A stretch of 64,000 nt of DNA from 66-474 sp035281745 (GTDB lineage: Bacteria; Pseudomonadota; Gammaproteobacteria; Xanthomonadales; Rhodanobacteraceae), in assembly GCA_035281745.1 (NCBI GenBank), contig DATEDI010000027.1, positions 1-64,000 on the forward strand. The letters run 5' to 3'. Below, one piece after another: positions 26,567 through 35,048 of the stretch (within the stretch, counting starts at the first letter, position 1; every line of letters starts with the position of its first letter). The position numbers and the translations under genes are program-made. Under the pieces are notes generated by a model. It was not told where the DNA came from. It was given only the letters and a program-made list of their open reading frames with translations, and did no database searches.

Positions 26567-26901
26567 TGCTTGGGAGGGCATGACCGGACGCAACCCGAAA
26601 CGCCATCAAGGGAACTGAAAAGCACGCCCAGCATGGATTTCATTGGATTCACGCAGCGCGATTGCGTGCCAGTTGTGACCACTGAGCACATGCTGTTCTG
26701 TGCGGAACATGCGCAAACTGACCAATGCTCCGTCATCTGCCGCGTTCAAGTCGCGAGGGGCCTGGCGGCGCAAATTGATTACGAACTCGTAATGGCCGAC
26801 GATTCTGCAAATGGCGTGAGGTCCGCAGGGCACAATGCTTCGCGTACGCCAGCAATCACATCTGCGCTTCCAGGTTTCCCTGATTTCGCCCAAGCGAATC
26901 G
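26567..26901. other. Convergent gap between the ClC gene and the cytochrome operon
   Basis: About 335 bases. Frames exist on both strands (for example 26606-26893 minus) but lack ribosome sites and recognisable content. No clear terminator hairpin with a T-run was found. Confidence 0.45.
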
Positions 26902-27591
26902 TTACTGCTTCGACACGTAGTCGGCGAGCACACGCATGTCTGCTGCGCCGAGATTGTGTGCGACACCTTCCATCACCTTGTCATTGCTGGTGCCGGTTCG
27001 GATGCCGTCGTGATACGCCTTCAACTGCGTCAGCACGTACGGGGCATTCTGGCCTGCGAGGACGGGGAACGTTGACCAGGCCGGTTGCGGTGCGGTGCTG
27101 GTGGGGTCGGGGCGTGGCCCTTTGCCGTCGACGCCGTGGCAGCCTTGGCAGGGTGGCACGCCTTTCGCCGCGTCACCATCGTGGAACACGATGGAACCAC
27201 GCGACGATTCCAGTGCCTTTTGCGGCGCAGCCTTGCCGGGAAGCGAGGCGAAATGCGCGGCGAGATTGCGCATGTCCTGGTCGGTCAGCGCCTTCGCGAG
27301 CGGCTGCATCACCGCGTTGACGCGCGCGCCGTCCTTGAACGCGCGCAGTTGCACGTACAGGTAGGTTTCCGATTGGCCGGCGAGATTTGGGAAATTGGGT
27401 GCGACTGCGATGCCCTTGGCGCCATGGCAAGCCGCACAGGGCGCGGCCTTGGTCGCGCCCGCTGCCGCGTCGCCGTGTACCGGGGCCTGTTTGCGCAAAT
27501 CGTCGAACTGCGGGGTTGCAGCCAGCGCCAAGCCGACGACCATCGTCAATGCGATCGAGGCAACGATGGCGGCGCGGGAGGTGAAGATCAC
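26902..27591 (-). CDS. Diheme cytochrome c (cytochrome c4-like)
   Basis: A 229-residue exported protein. A signal peptide (about 1-24) precedes two class-I cytochrome c domains with CAACH and CQGCH heme sites and distal methionines further on (for example VMQPLAKALTDQDM and DKVMEGVAHNL). Cytochrome c4-type proteins carry electrons in the periplasm or at the inner membrane. The start is GTG at 27591 with GAGGA six bases upstream. It lies 10 bases after the MtrB-like gene and probably links the outer-membrane conduit to the respiratory chain. Confidence 0.88.
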   Translation of the reverse strand: MIFTSRAAIVASIALTMVVGLALAATPQFDDLRKQAPVHGDAAAGATKAAPCAACHGAKGIAVAPNFPNLAGQSETYLYVQLRAFKDGARVNAVMQPLAKALTDQDMRNLAAHFASLPGKAAPQKALESSRGSIVFHDGDAAKGVPPCQGCHGVDGKGPRPDPTSTAPQPAWSTFPVLAGQNAPYVLTQLKAYHDGIRTGTSNDKVMEGVAHNLGAADMRVLADYVSKQ

Positions 27592-27601
27592 GGCGATGTC
27601 C

Positions 27602-30184
27602 TCACAGTTTCACGTTGAGCATCATGCCGACCAGATTGGCGCTGTAATGCGGCTGCGGTCCGAGGTCGGTATAGATCCTGTGGTCGATCACCAGGTTGTT
27701 CTGCAGACCGAGGTAGTGCCAATCGGCAAAGCTGCCGGTCTCGAAAACATCGAACACCCGCATCCCGACTATCCGTGAGAAGGCGATGTCGAAACCGAGC
27801 TGCAGGGTGTTGATGTGATAGTGGTTGTCCGGGAAGGCATTGCCGGCGGCGTCGACGAAGGGTTGCTGCGTGATGGGCAGTGCGCCGGGCGAGGCGAACA
27901 CGTAGCCGATCTTGCCCAGCGCGTAGGTGTAGGTGTAACTCAAGTCCGCGCGCACGCGCCCGAAATCATGGCGGAGCGTGAGGCCGGCGTTGTAATCGCG
28001 CTCGTGGTCGAGGCTCTGCCACTGGTTCGCGAGCGGGAACAACGGTCCGCCCAGCGACGGATTGTCACGGCCCGCTTGGCCGGTGACGTCTTCGTTGTCG
28101 GCGACGTTCGAGAAATTGAGGCTCGAATCGTCGCGGCCGAGATTGGCGCTCATGCTGGTCAGCGGTGAGGGCTGCCAGTCCCACGACAAGTCGAAACCGC
28201 GATTGCGCGTGGCCTGCCGGCCGATCGCGGCACCGTAGTCGTCGCGGGTCGCGTATGCGACGGCCGACAACGTTGCGGTGTCGCCGATCGGGTAGATCAA
28301 CGTCGCGTGCAGCTTGTGCTCGGTGCGGTTGCTCAAGTCGTACTTGCGCATCGCGTCGGTGGTGAAGGCGACGTTGCCGAGCGGTGGCGTCACGAAGCCG
28401 GGCAGCGCCGTCGAATAGAACGGCTCGTAAGGATCGTAGTTGTAAGGGCCGCCGTTGCGATACGCGAATTCGTAGTCGACACGCAGCGTGCCCTTGCCAA
28501 GCGCGCGGTCCACCCACGACAGCTTCACGCGTTGTTCGTTGACCAGTTTGCGTTCGCGGTATTTCGGCTGGTCGCGATCGAAGCTCCAGGTCAGGTCCAG
28601 GGTGTTGTTCTCGCTGACGCGCCAGTCGATGCCGGTATCGAACACGGTGTCGGTGTAACCGAACGGGATCGCCCGCACCTGGGTCACGTACGACGCGTAC
28701 AGCGGATTGCGCGGATCGAAGATGCCGATCTGGCCGGGAATGATGCTGCCCTGCGAACCGTTCTCCGCGATGTAGCCGTACTGCCCGGTCAGCGGATTGA
28801 AAGCGAGGTAGTTGGTCTTGTTGTCCTCGCGATACCAGCGCAGGCCTGCGTGCCAACCGAGTCTCGGGGACGGGTGCAGCGTGATCTTCGCATCGAGCAG
28901 GCCGGTGTCGATGCGCGCGTTGGCGGTCTGCTGCGACAGCGCCGCGCTGGTGTTCCAATTGGCGCAGTTGAAGGTGTAGTCGGCCGACGGTGAAATGAGG
29001 ATGCCTCCGGTGCCGGTGCAGGTGACGGGCGGCAGCAGCGGATCGTTCTGGCGCATGGTGCCCCACGCCGCGGCCAGCGAGAGTTGGCCGTTCCATTTCA
29101 GGCTGCGGGAAAGTTCCGCGCGCAGGTTGTGATAGTCGTTGTCGGGTTCCAGCGAAAACTGGCCCTGGTAGATATTGGCAACCTGTGGCACGCCGACCAC
29201 GTTGGTCAGTGCGAACGGACTCTGGTAATCCAGCTCATCCTTGTGGTCGCGGAAAAATGAACCGGTGTAGGCCAACTGGAACTGCCAGATCGCGCCGACG
29301 TCGCGCAGCCCGATGCTGACGTCGGTGGTGGTGAAGTCGATCGGGCGCACCGTTTCCAGCGCACCGCCGTTGTCCGGGAGGATGTAGTTCAAGTACATCG
29401 GTCCGCCCCACAACCGGTCGCCCGTGCGTTTTTCGTTGACGATCGAGACGTAGCCGGTCCAGTCGCGATAGAAGTTGTCTTCGAAGCTGAGGCCTTCGCG
29501 CCTGCGCGTGAGGCCGATGGTTTGTCGCGGGCGTGTTTTATCAATAGCCGCCACTTCGGCGGGCGAACTGCCGCCGGGCACCAGTGGCGCGGGCAGCGTC
29601 AGGTTGGTGCTGCCGACGCCGTTCCACAACGGGTACGCATTGGTGGTGACGACGTGCGGAATGTTCCGATAGAACGCCTCGACCTTGTAGGCGCCGTATT
29701 GTCCGGCGCGCAGGCGGTAGTACTGGTCGTCGCCACTCAAGCGGCTGCCGCGGAATTCGAGGTACTGACCGGTTTTCGGGTTGTCCGCGTACAGTGCGAA
29801 CAAGCCGAGCGCGATGCCGTCCTTCCAGCCGGCGTACTGGCGAAAGAATTCGGCTCGAGTGTCGCCGCCCAGGTGCAGATAACCCAATTGCAAAAAGCCC
29901 GAGTAGACCCAGTCGCTGTGCTTGTAAAGCGGTGAACTCTTGTCGTCGCGTTGCGGCGGGTAGGGATACAGCACACCGCTGGGGGTGCGCATCATGCCGG
30001 CATGGAGCCACGAGAATCCACGCGGATCGGCCCACGAAAGCGGCGCCCAGCCGGTAGGGTCGAGCGCATTGCCGTACTGGATGTCGCCCACGTGCGCGCT
30101 GTCGCCAGAGTCGGCCCACGCCTGCGCACCCGCGAAGGACGCGGCGATGGCGATGGCCAGCGATGTGACGAGCATTTTGCGCAT
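27602..30184 (-). CDS. MtrB/PioB-family decaheme-associated outer membrane beta-barrel
   Basis: An 860-residue protein with a signal peptide (about 1-24) followed by a long run of alternating, aromatic-rich beta-strands. Tyr/Trp/Arg-rich strands and Asn/Gly/Pro-rich turns continue to a typical C-terminal outer-membrane strand (LVGMMLNVKL). The family forms the barrel that sheathes a decaheme cytochrome and carries electrons across the outer membrane (MtrB in Shewanella, PioB/MtoB in iron oxidisers). The decaheme gene is 27 bases upstream. It lacks the N-terminal CxxC of Shewanella MtrB. No surface MtrC-type cytochrome gene is nearby. Confidence 0.88.
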   Translation of the reverse strand: MRKMLVTSLAIAIAASFAGAQAWADSGDSAHVGDIQYGNALDPTGWAPLSWADPRGFSWLHAGMMRTPSGVLYPYPPQRDDKSSPLYKHSDWVYSGFLQLGYLHLGGDTRAEFFRQYAGWKDGIALGLFALYADNPKTGQYLEFRGSRLSGDDQYYRLRAGQYGAYKVEAFYRNIPHVVTTNAYPLWNGVGSTNLTLPAPLVPGGSSPAEVAAIDKTRPRQTIGLTRRREGLSFEDNFYRDWTGYVSIVNEKRTGDRLWGGPMYLNYILPDNGGALETVRPIDFTTTDVSIGLRDVGAIWQFQLAYTGSFFRDHKDELDYQSPFALTNVVGVPQVANIYQGQFSLEPDNDYHNLRAELSRSLKWNGQLSLAAAWGTMRQNDPLLPPVTCTGTGGILISPSADYTFNCANWNTSAALSQQTANARIDTGLLDAKITLHPSPRLGWHAGLRWYREDNKTNYLAFNPLTGQYGYIAENGSQGSIIPGQIGIFDPRNPLYASYVTQVRAIPFGYTDTVFDTGIDWRVSENNTLDLTWSFDRDQPKYRERKLVNEQRVKLSWVDRALGKGTLRVDYEFAYRNGGPYNYDPYEPFYSTALPGFVTPPLGNVAFTTDAMRKYDLSNRTEHKLHATLIYPIGDTATLSAVAYATRDDYGAAIGRQATRNRGFDLSWDWQPSPLTSMSANLGRDDSSLNFSNVADNEDVTGQAGRDNPSLGGPLFPLANQWQSLDHERDYNAGLTLRHDFGRVRADLSYTYTYALGKIGYVFASPGALPITQQPFVDAAGNAFPDNHYHINTLQLGFDIAFSRIVGMRVFDVFETGSFADWHYLGLQNNLVIDHRIYTDLGPQPHYSANLVGMMLNVKL

Positions 30185-30211
30185 GCACTATGCCGCTGCG
30201 CCGAGACGGCG

Positions 30212-31453
30212 CTACTTGTGGAACCTCGAACCGGATGGATTGTTGGAACCGTGGATATTGGTGTGGCAGGTCAGGCAGGCGCGGCCGATCAGCCGTTCGT
30301 CCGGTGCGGGTCCGGTCGCGAGCCCTGCCGTCGTCAACACGTCGTTGGGATGTCCCGTCATGGTGTGGCATTGCTGGCACAGCATCGGCACGGGCAGCAC
30401 CAGCAGCGCCTGCTGGTTGGAGCCGTGCGGGTCGTGGCAGGTCAGGCAGTCTTTGCGGACCGGCGCGTGTTCGAACAGGAACGGCCCGCGTTTCTCCGCA
30501 TGACAGGCGTAGCAGGTCTGGTTGACCGTATCGGTCTTGATCAGGTCCGCGCTCAAGGTGCCATGCGGATTGTGGCAATCGACGCAGGACATCTGCCCTT
30601 CCGGAAGCGGCATGTGCGAGCGGCGGTTGAACTTGTCGCGGATGCCCTGGTGGCAGGTCGCGCACACCTGGTTGATCGAGTTGTCGGCCAGCACGCCTTC
30701 CGGCGAGAGCCGCGCCATCGGGTTGTGGCAATCGGTGCAGGAAAGTTGGTGTTGCTGGTGCACCGAACCGATCCAGTCCTGCCGTGCGCCACCCTTGTGG
30801 CAGGCAAGGCACACGCCGGCCTGTGCATCGATCGGCGTCCTGGCGTCGCGGGTGAAGGCAATGATCAGACCCGGCTTGGTCGGATCCTTGGCGTGTGCGG
30901 AACCGGGGCCGTGGCAGGCTTCGCACGCTGCCGCGGCGCCCGTCCCGGCGGCACCGGCGCGGAACGCCTGTACGTGCAGGGAGTGGGACCCTTGCACGTT
31001 CTCCAGCGCGTGGCAGGCAACACAGGATTTGGCGCCGATCGCGATCGCATCCGGCGCCAGCGGATTCTTCGCGATCGGCGCGCCATCGAAGGAGGTGGCC
31101 TGACCGCTGTCGAGGAAGGCGTGCGCATGCGGGTGCGCGTTCGCATCCGCGTCGCTGCGCATGTCGGTGCGCGGCAACATCCGTTTGAAGTCTTCGGTGG
31201 TCAATGAACTTGCCGGCAACGGGGCAGTGTGTGGATTGCCATCGTTGGTATTCGCGGCGGCTTGCGCAGTCATCACCGGCAGGATGCGGCTGAAATCCTG
31301 TTCGGTCAGCGCGCTCGCGGCCGTGGCGGGATGGGCCACTTGCGCAGCGGCATGCCGAACGACCACAAGGCTGCCCGCCACGGCAAACAACATGAGCAAC
31401 GCCACGGCAGTACGCGCGCCACCGCTTCGCATTGTTCGCTCAGACGAAGCCAT
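30212..31453 (-). CDS. Decaheme c-type cytochrome, MtrA/DmsE family
   Basis: A 413-residue exported protein with an N-terminal hydrophobic signal (about 15-40). Ten CxxCH sites occur in order: CVACH, CEACH, CLACH, CTDCH, CATCH, CVDCH, CYACH, CLTCH, CQQCH and CLTCH. That count is diagnostic for the MtrA/DmsE/MtoA/PioA type. Before the hemes lies a 100-residue segment with two copies of a short motif (ALTEQDFSRILP and SLTTEDFKRMLP) and a His/Ala stretch. The start at 31453 overlaps folE2 by 14 bases. It probably sits inside the MtrB-like barrel. Confidence 0.92.
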   Translation of the reverse strand: MASSERTMRSGGARTAVALLMLFAVAGSLVVVRHAAAQVAHPATAASALTEQDFSRILPVMTAQAAANTNDGNPHTAPLPASSLTTEDFKRMLPRTDMRSDADANAHPHAHAFLDSGQATSFDGAPIAKNPLAPDAIAIGAKSCVACHALENVQGSHSLHVQAFRAGAAGTGAAAACEACHGPGSAHAKDPTKPGLIIAFTRDARTPIDAQAGVCLACHKGGARQDWIGSVHQQHQLSCTDCHNPMARLSPEGVLADNSINQVCATCHQGIRDKFNRRSHMPLPEGQMSCVDCHNPHGTLSADLIKTDTVNQTCYACHAEKRGPFLFEHAPVRKDCLTCHDPHGSNQQALLVLPVPMLCQQCHTMTGHPNDVLTTAGLATGPAPDERLIGRACLTCHTNIHGSNNPSGSRFHK

Positions 31454-32495
31454 GTTCTGAACCCTGGAAGTTCCGGCTGACCTGCGCGACGGCGTCGTGC
31501 GGATGCAGGCTTTCCTGGTGTTCGACGCGTACGAGGAAGGCCGCGATGTCATCGTCGGCGTCAAGCGCGCGCCGGATGCGACGGGCCGCGTCCTCGCAGA
31601 ACATGGGATTCTCGGCGTTGGCCTGCGCGAAAGCCTGCTCGTCTTCGCGTTTCACGGCCGTCTGCACCGCGGTCCGGAGCGAACGCTCGATCCGGTCGAT
31701 CAGGGCAACCAGATTGATCGATGCAGCATGGACGACGCGCACCCGCACGTGCGCGATGCTGCGCTGTGCGTGCGGGGTGGCGGGCATGCCGCGTTCACTG
31801 CCCAGCCACTCAAACACGGCGGCATGATTCAGCGGTTCTCCTGCACGGAAATCCGCCGCGAATTGTTGCTGGAGGAGTTGCCGCGACAGCGCGGCGGAAG
31901 CGGGGCAGGTCGAGGAATACACGACCTGCGTGGCGAGATCCAGGCGGAAGGTATCGCCGATCAGGACGGCGTCGATGGCGACCGGGTAGGCACGCCAGCC
32001 ATGGTGATTGCTGCGCAAAGCCTTCCTGCGCACCAGATGCTCAAAACGGATGCCGATGCGCGCGCGGTCCGCCAGGTCATGGTGCGATCGCAGGAACGCG
32101 CGCAGCAACGATTCCAGCGTTCCCGCGTCGATGGGTTCTGCGCCGAGATGCTGATTCGCCAGCAGGTACAGGCGCGACATGTGGATGCCGCGCCGGTCCG
32201 GGCGCATCAGGTTCACGAAGGCATCCACCCTGGCGTGGCAGCACTGCGGATGGCCACCGCCGACGTCGAACAGGATCGGCATCTCGATCCCTTGCATGCC
32301 TACCCAGTCGATCGCATCGTCGCCATGCGGCAGCGTCTCGGCGGCGACATCGGGCTTCTCATGAAAGAGGTCACGAGGATTTTCCGCGGCATGCTGCCGC
32401 GCACTCGTGGACGTATCGGTTGCGCGTTGTTCGTCCAGCGCCCAATCCGTCGCGTCGGGGGTGACGGGCGCGATCGGGGCGTCGGCACTAGTCAT
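31440..32495 (-). CDS. folE2: GTP cyclohydrolase I, FolE2 type
   Basis: A 351-residue enzyme converting GTP to dihydroneopterin triphosphate for folate and pterins. The FolE2 hallmarks are DWVGMQGIEMPI, QCCHARVDAFVNL, RGIHMSRL and YSSTCPASAALSRQL. The usual CPCS motif reads CPAS here, keeping the first cysteine but not the second. FolE2 is the zinc-independent isozyme, often switched on when zinc is scarce. It is wedged between a protease and a decaheme cytochrome and overlaps both (8 and 14 bases), which implies shared expression. Confidence 0.88.
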   Translation of the reverse strand: MTSADAPIAPVTPDATDWALDEQRATDTSTSARQHAAENPRDLFHEKPDVAAETLPHGDDAIDWVGMQGIEMPILFDVGGGHPQCCHARVDAFVNLMRPDRRGIHMSRLYLLANQHLGAEPIDAGTLESLLRAFLRSHHDLADRARIGIRFEHLVRRKALRSNHHGWRAYPVAIDAVLIGDTFRLDLATQVVYSSTCPASAALSRQLLQQQFAADFRAGEPLNHAAVFEWLGSERGMPATPHAQRSIAHVRVRVVHAASINLVALIDRIERSLRTAVQTAVKREDEQAFAQANAENPMFCEDAARRIRRALDADDDIAAFLVRVEHQESLHPHDAVAQVSRNFQGSEHGFV

Positions 32496-33747
32496 GGTTC
32501 GATGGCGCCGCACGCCGCAGCGCAGCTACCGCCGCGGCGGCGTTCACCTGAAGCACACCATTGGCGACCGTGCTGGTGCGTGTCAGGAGATCCTGGATCG
32601 CGCGTCCGTCCAGAGCCGGATCCAGCGACATCAGCAGCGCAGCGATGCCGCTGACCTGCGCGGCGGCCATGGACGAACCGGAAGTGAAGTCGTAACCGCC
32701 GTCGGGCTGCGTCGTCAGGATGTCGTTGCCGGGGGCGTTCAGGACGCCGGGCGGGTCCATCGCGCTTCCGCTCGAGTTCACGACGATCACGCCGGGGACA
32801 TCGGCAGGGAATCCATCGAGCCTGCCGTCCGGCGGCAGCGCGGCGATCACCACATGGTGCTCCAACATGCGTTGCATCAATCGCGACAGCAGCGGGTCCG
32901 CCGGGCCACCCAGGCTCAGGTTCACGATGCGGGCGTTCGTGTCCGTCACGGCGGCCAGCGCCTTGGCAAGGGTGAAGGAATTGCAGTGCGCGCCGGCATC
33001 GGAATCTGGTGGATACCAGCACGCCTTGTAAATGCTCAGCGTGGCCTTGGGGGCCATCCCCACGATGCCGATGTGGTTGTCGGCAATCGCACCGATGATG
33101 CCGGCGACCTCGGTGCCGTGGTGATCGCGATCGAATGCCGATGCGTCGTCATCCACCAGGTTGTGCACATCGCGGATCTGGCCTTTCAGGTCCGGGTGCG
33201 CCGCGTCCGCACCGGTATCCACGATGGCCACCTCGACGCCCGCACCCTGTGTCGCAGTTTGTGCGCGGGCGGCGGCCGTCTCGACGAAACCGCGCTGGAG
33301 ATCGACGTAAGGATCGTTGTACTTTCGCGTATCCTGCTGACCGGAGTACACCGAAAAATTCCGCAGCGGCTCCGCGAGCTGCACCCGCCTGTCGCGCCCG
33401 AGCGCCGTGAGCAATTTGTCCCGGCTGATACCGGAAGGCGGTTCCAACACGATGCAATACAAGTCCAGGCTCTTGATGGGCCAGCCGACGAGTTGGCGCC
33501 AGCCGTAATTCCGTTGCAAGGCGGCAAGGGTGGATGCCGCGCGCTGGCCGGCGCCATAGTTTCCGGATGGCGCATAACCAATCAGGCTGGAGCCGGCGTG
33601 TGTCGGGGGCGGATCGATCGGGTTGGCGACCGCCAGCACGATGTCGCGATGGCTGTCCATCGAAACCACGGCGTTGCCGGTTTGCGCCTGTGCGAATACG
33701 CCCCATGCCAGGCACGCGACGGCGACGAAAAGCGCGCCGGATTTCAT
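32488..33747 (-). CDS. Subtilisin-like serine protease (S8 family), exported
   Basis: A 419-residue protease. A signal peptide (about 1-22) is followed by a propeptide-like domain (about 70-130) and the S8 catalytic domain with Asp177 (AIVDTG), His210 (DHHGTEVAG) and Ser359 (SGSSMAAA). It is translationally coupled on both sides: 4 bases overlap with the anti-sigma gene and 8 with folE2. The propeptide-like segment (ending VQLAEPLRN) resembles the C-terminus of the adjacent anti-sigma factor. A role in regulated proteolysis is inferred. Confidence 0.9.
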   Translation of the reverse strand: MKSGALFVAVACLAWGVFAQAQTGNAVVSMDSHRDIVLAVANPIDPPPTHAGSSLIGYAPSGNYGAGQRAASTLAALQRNYGWRQLVGWPIKSLDLYCIVLEPPSGISRDKLLTALGRDRRVQLAEPLRNFSVYSGQQDTRKYNDPYVDLQRGFVETAAARAQTATQGAGVEVAIVDTGADAAHPDLKGQIRDVHNLVDDDASAFDRDHHGTEVAGIIGAIADNHIGIVGMAPKATLSIYKACWYPPDSDAGAHCNSFTLAKALAAVTDTNARIVNLSLGGPADPLLSRLMQRMLEHHVVIAALPPDGRLDGFPADVPGVIVVNSSGSAMDPPGVLNAPGNDILTTQPDGGYDFTSGSSMAAAQVSGIAALLMSLDPALDGRAIQDLLTRTSTVANGVLQVNAAAAVAALRRAAPSNHD

Positions 33748-34379
33748 GGCGTGTTGTCGACGGGCTCCGCCAGGCGGATGTCGCGATCAGCGCGAAGTCG
33801 CCGCAGGGCAGACGCCGAAGACGAAGCGGGCTCGATTGGTACGACCGCATAGGCGCCCACGCCGTTGGGGCCGTCGATCACGCGCAATCCGAGATCGTGC
33901 AGCAATTTGTTCCAGTCAGCCAGTTTCATGCCGGTGGCGGGCACCACGCGGAGTGCGCCCGCCGGCTCGAGCAGGGCAGGCTGGCTGAGGGTTCGGTAAT
34001 GCGGTGCTTGATCCGACCACAGGCGTACGCCGAGGGCGCCGATTCCGATCGCCTGCAGCACCACCGCAGCGGCCAGCGCCCGCGTCAACCGGTTGCCCGA
34101 TGACCAGCGTCGAACCGCCGTCGCATCCGGCTCGGGTGCGTCGAGGCGTTCCAGCAAACCTTTCAACCCGTGCTCCGCGTCGACGGGGACATCCGTCGGC
34201 AACGACAGGGCGCAGCGCAGCCGGCTCTGCTGGGCAAACTCCCCACTGCACGCTTCGCACTGCGCAAGGTGGTGCATCAGCCATTCGCGTTGCTCGGGGG
34301 CGGCGGTGGTCTGCAGTACCCACGGCATGATTTCCCAGGCACGTGCGCAGTCCTTGCCGGTATTCGTTTGAATCGTCAT
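33744..34379 (-). CDS. Transmembrane anti-sigma factor with zinc-finger (zf-HC2) domain
   Basis: A 211-residue protein. A cytoplasmic zinc-binding anti-sigma domain has His37-x3-Cys41-x2-Cys44 (HHLAQCEAC), one membrane segment spans about 100-121, and a periplasmic domain covers about 140-211. That last part (DLGLRVIDG, then RLAEPVDN) resembles the propeptide region of the protease encoded next. It overlaps the sigma factor gene and the protease gene by four bases each. It probably holds the ECF sigma factor inactive. Confidence 0.88.
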   Translation of the reverse strand: MTIQTNTGKDCARAWEIMPWVLQTTAAPEQREWLMHHLAQCEACSGEFAQQSRLRCALSLPTDVPVDAEHGLKGLLERLDAPEPDATAVRRWSSGNRLTRALAAAVVLQAIGIGALGVRLWSDQAPHYRTLSQPALLEPAGALRVVPATGMKLADWNKLLHDLGLRVIDGPNGVGAYAVVPIEPASSSASALRRLRADRDIRLAEPVDNTP

Positions 34380-34960
34380 GACCTGTTCTCTCGTTGCGCA
34401 GGCGGACCGCCTGCCAGGGTCGGAAGCACGTTGCGCAACTTGATGCGCGCGTGGAACAGGCGCGCCTTCACGGTACCGACGGGGGCCTGCATGATGGCCG
34501 CAACCTCTTCCAGGCTGTTGCCGACCCCGTAAACCAACTCGACCACGATCCGCTGATCCGCGGACAGGTGCTTGAGTCCCTCACCCAGCCAGTCACGCAA
34601 CTCGCGATCCTCGTCCGGGTCGTGGGACGGACCGCGCCCTTCGTGCAACGCGTAATCGTCGACGGGTTCGTCGCCGCGCTGCCGCAGCGCCTTCAACCCG
34701 CAGCGGTAGGCGATGCCCATGATCCACGTGGAAACACGCGAGTCGCCGTGGAAACTGCCCGCCTTGCGCCATGCGATCCAAAAGCAATCGTTGACGATCT
34801 CCTCGATCAGATCGGCGCGCCGTGTCAGGCGCGACAGGAAGCGGCAAAGCACGCCGTGGTAGGCGCGATAAAGCGTCTCCAGCGCCGCGCGATCGCCCGC
34901 CACCATGCGCTGGAGCAGTATGCGATCGCGGGAATCGACATCGCTTGTGGATTCATTCAT
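34376..34960 (-). CDS. ECF-type RNA polymerase sigma factor
   Basis: A 194-residue sigma-70-family factor with only regions 2 and 4. Region 2 includes LYRAYHGVLCRFLSRL and DCFWIAWRKAGSF, then STWIMGIAYRCGL. Region 4 includes LSADQRIVVELVYGVGNSLEE and PVGTVKARLFHAR. It is the first gene of an overlapping sigma/anti-sigma/protease unit that continues into folE2 and the cytochromes, so it probably controls its own operon. I could not define its promoter. Confidence 0.93.
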   Translation of the reverse strand: MNESTSDVDSRDRILLQRMVAGDRAALETLYRAYHGVLCRFLSRLTRRADLIEEIVNDCFWIAWRKAGSFHGDSRVSTWIMGIAYRCGLKALRQRGDEPVDDYALHEGRGPSHDPDEDRELRDWLGEGLKHLSADQRIVVELVYGVGNSLEEVAAIMQAPVGTVKARLFHARIKLRNVLPTLAGGPPAQRENRS

Positions 34961-35048
34961 CGCTGCGCGGGAATGACAGGTTTACGGAGTGGGTGCCGGT
35001 TCAGTGCGTGAAGGTTGCCTGTCAGGCCCGGCGGATTCGGAGACGACG

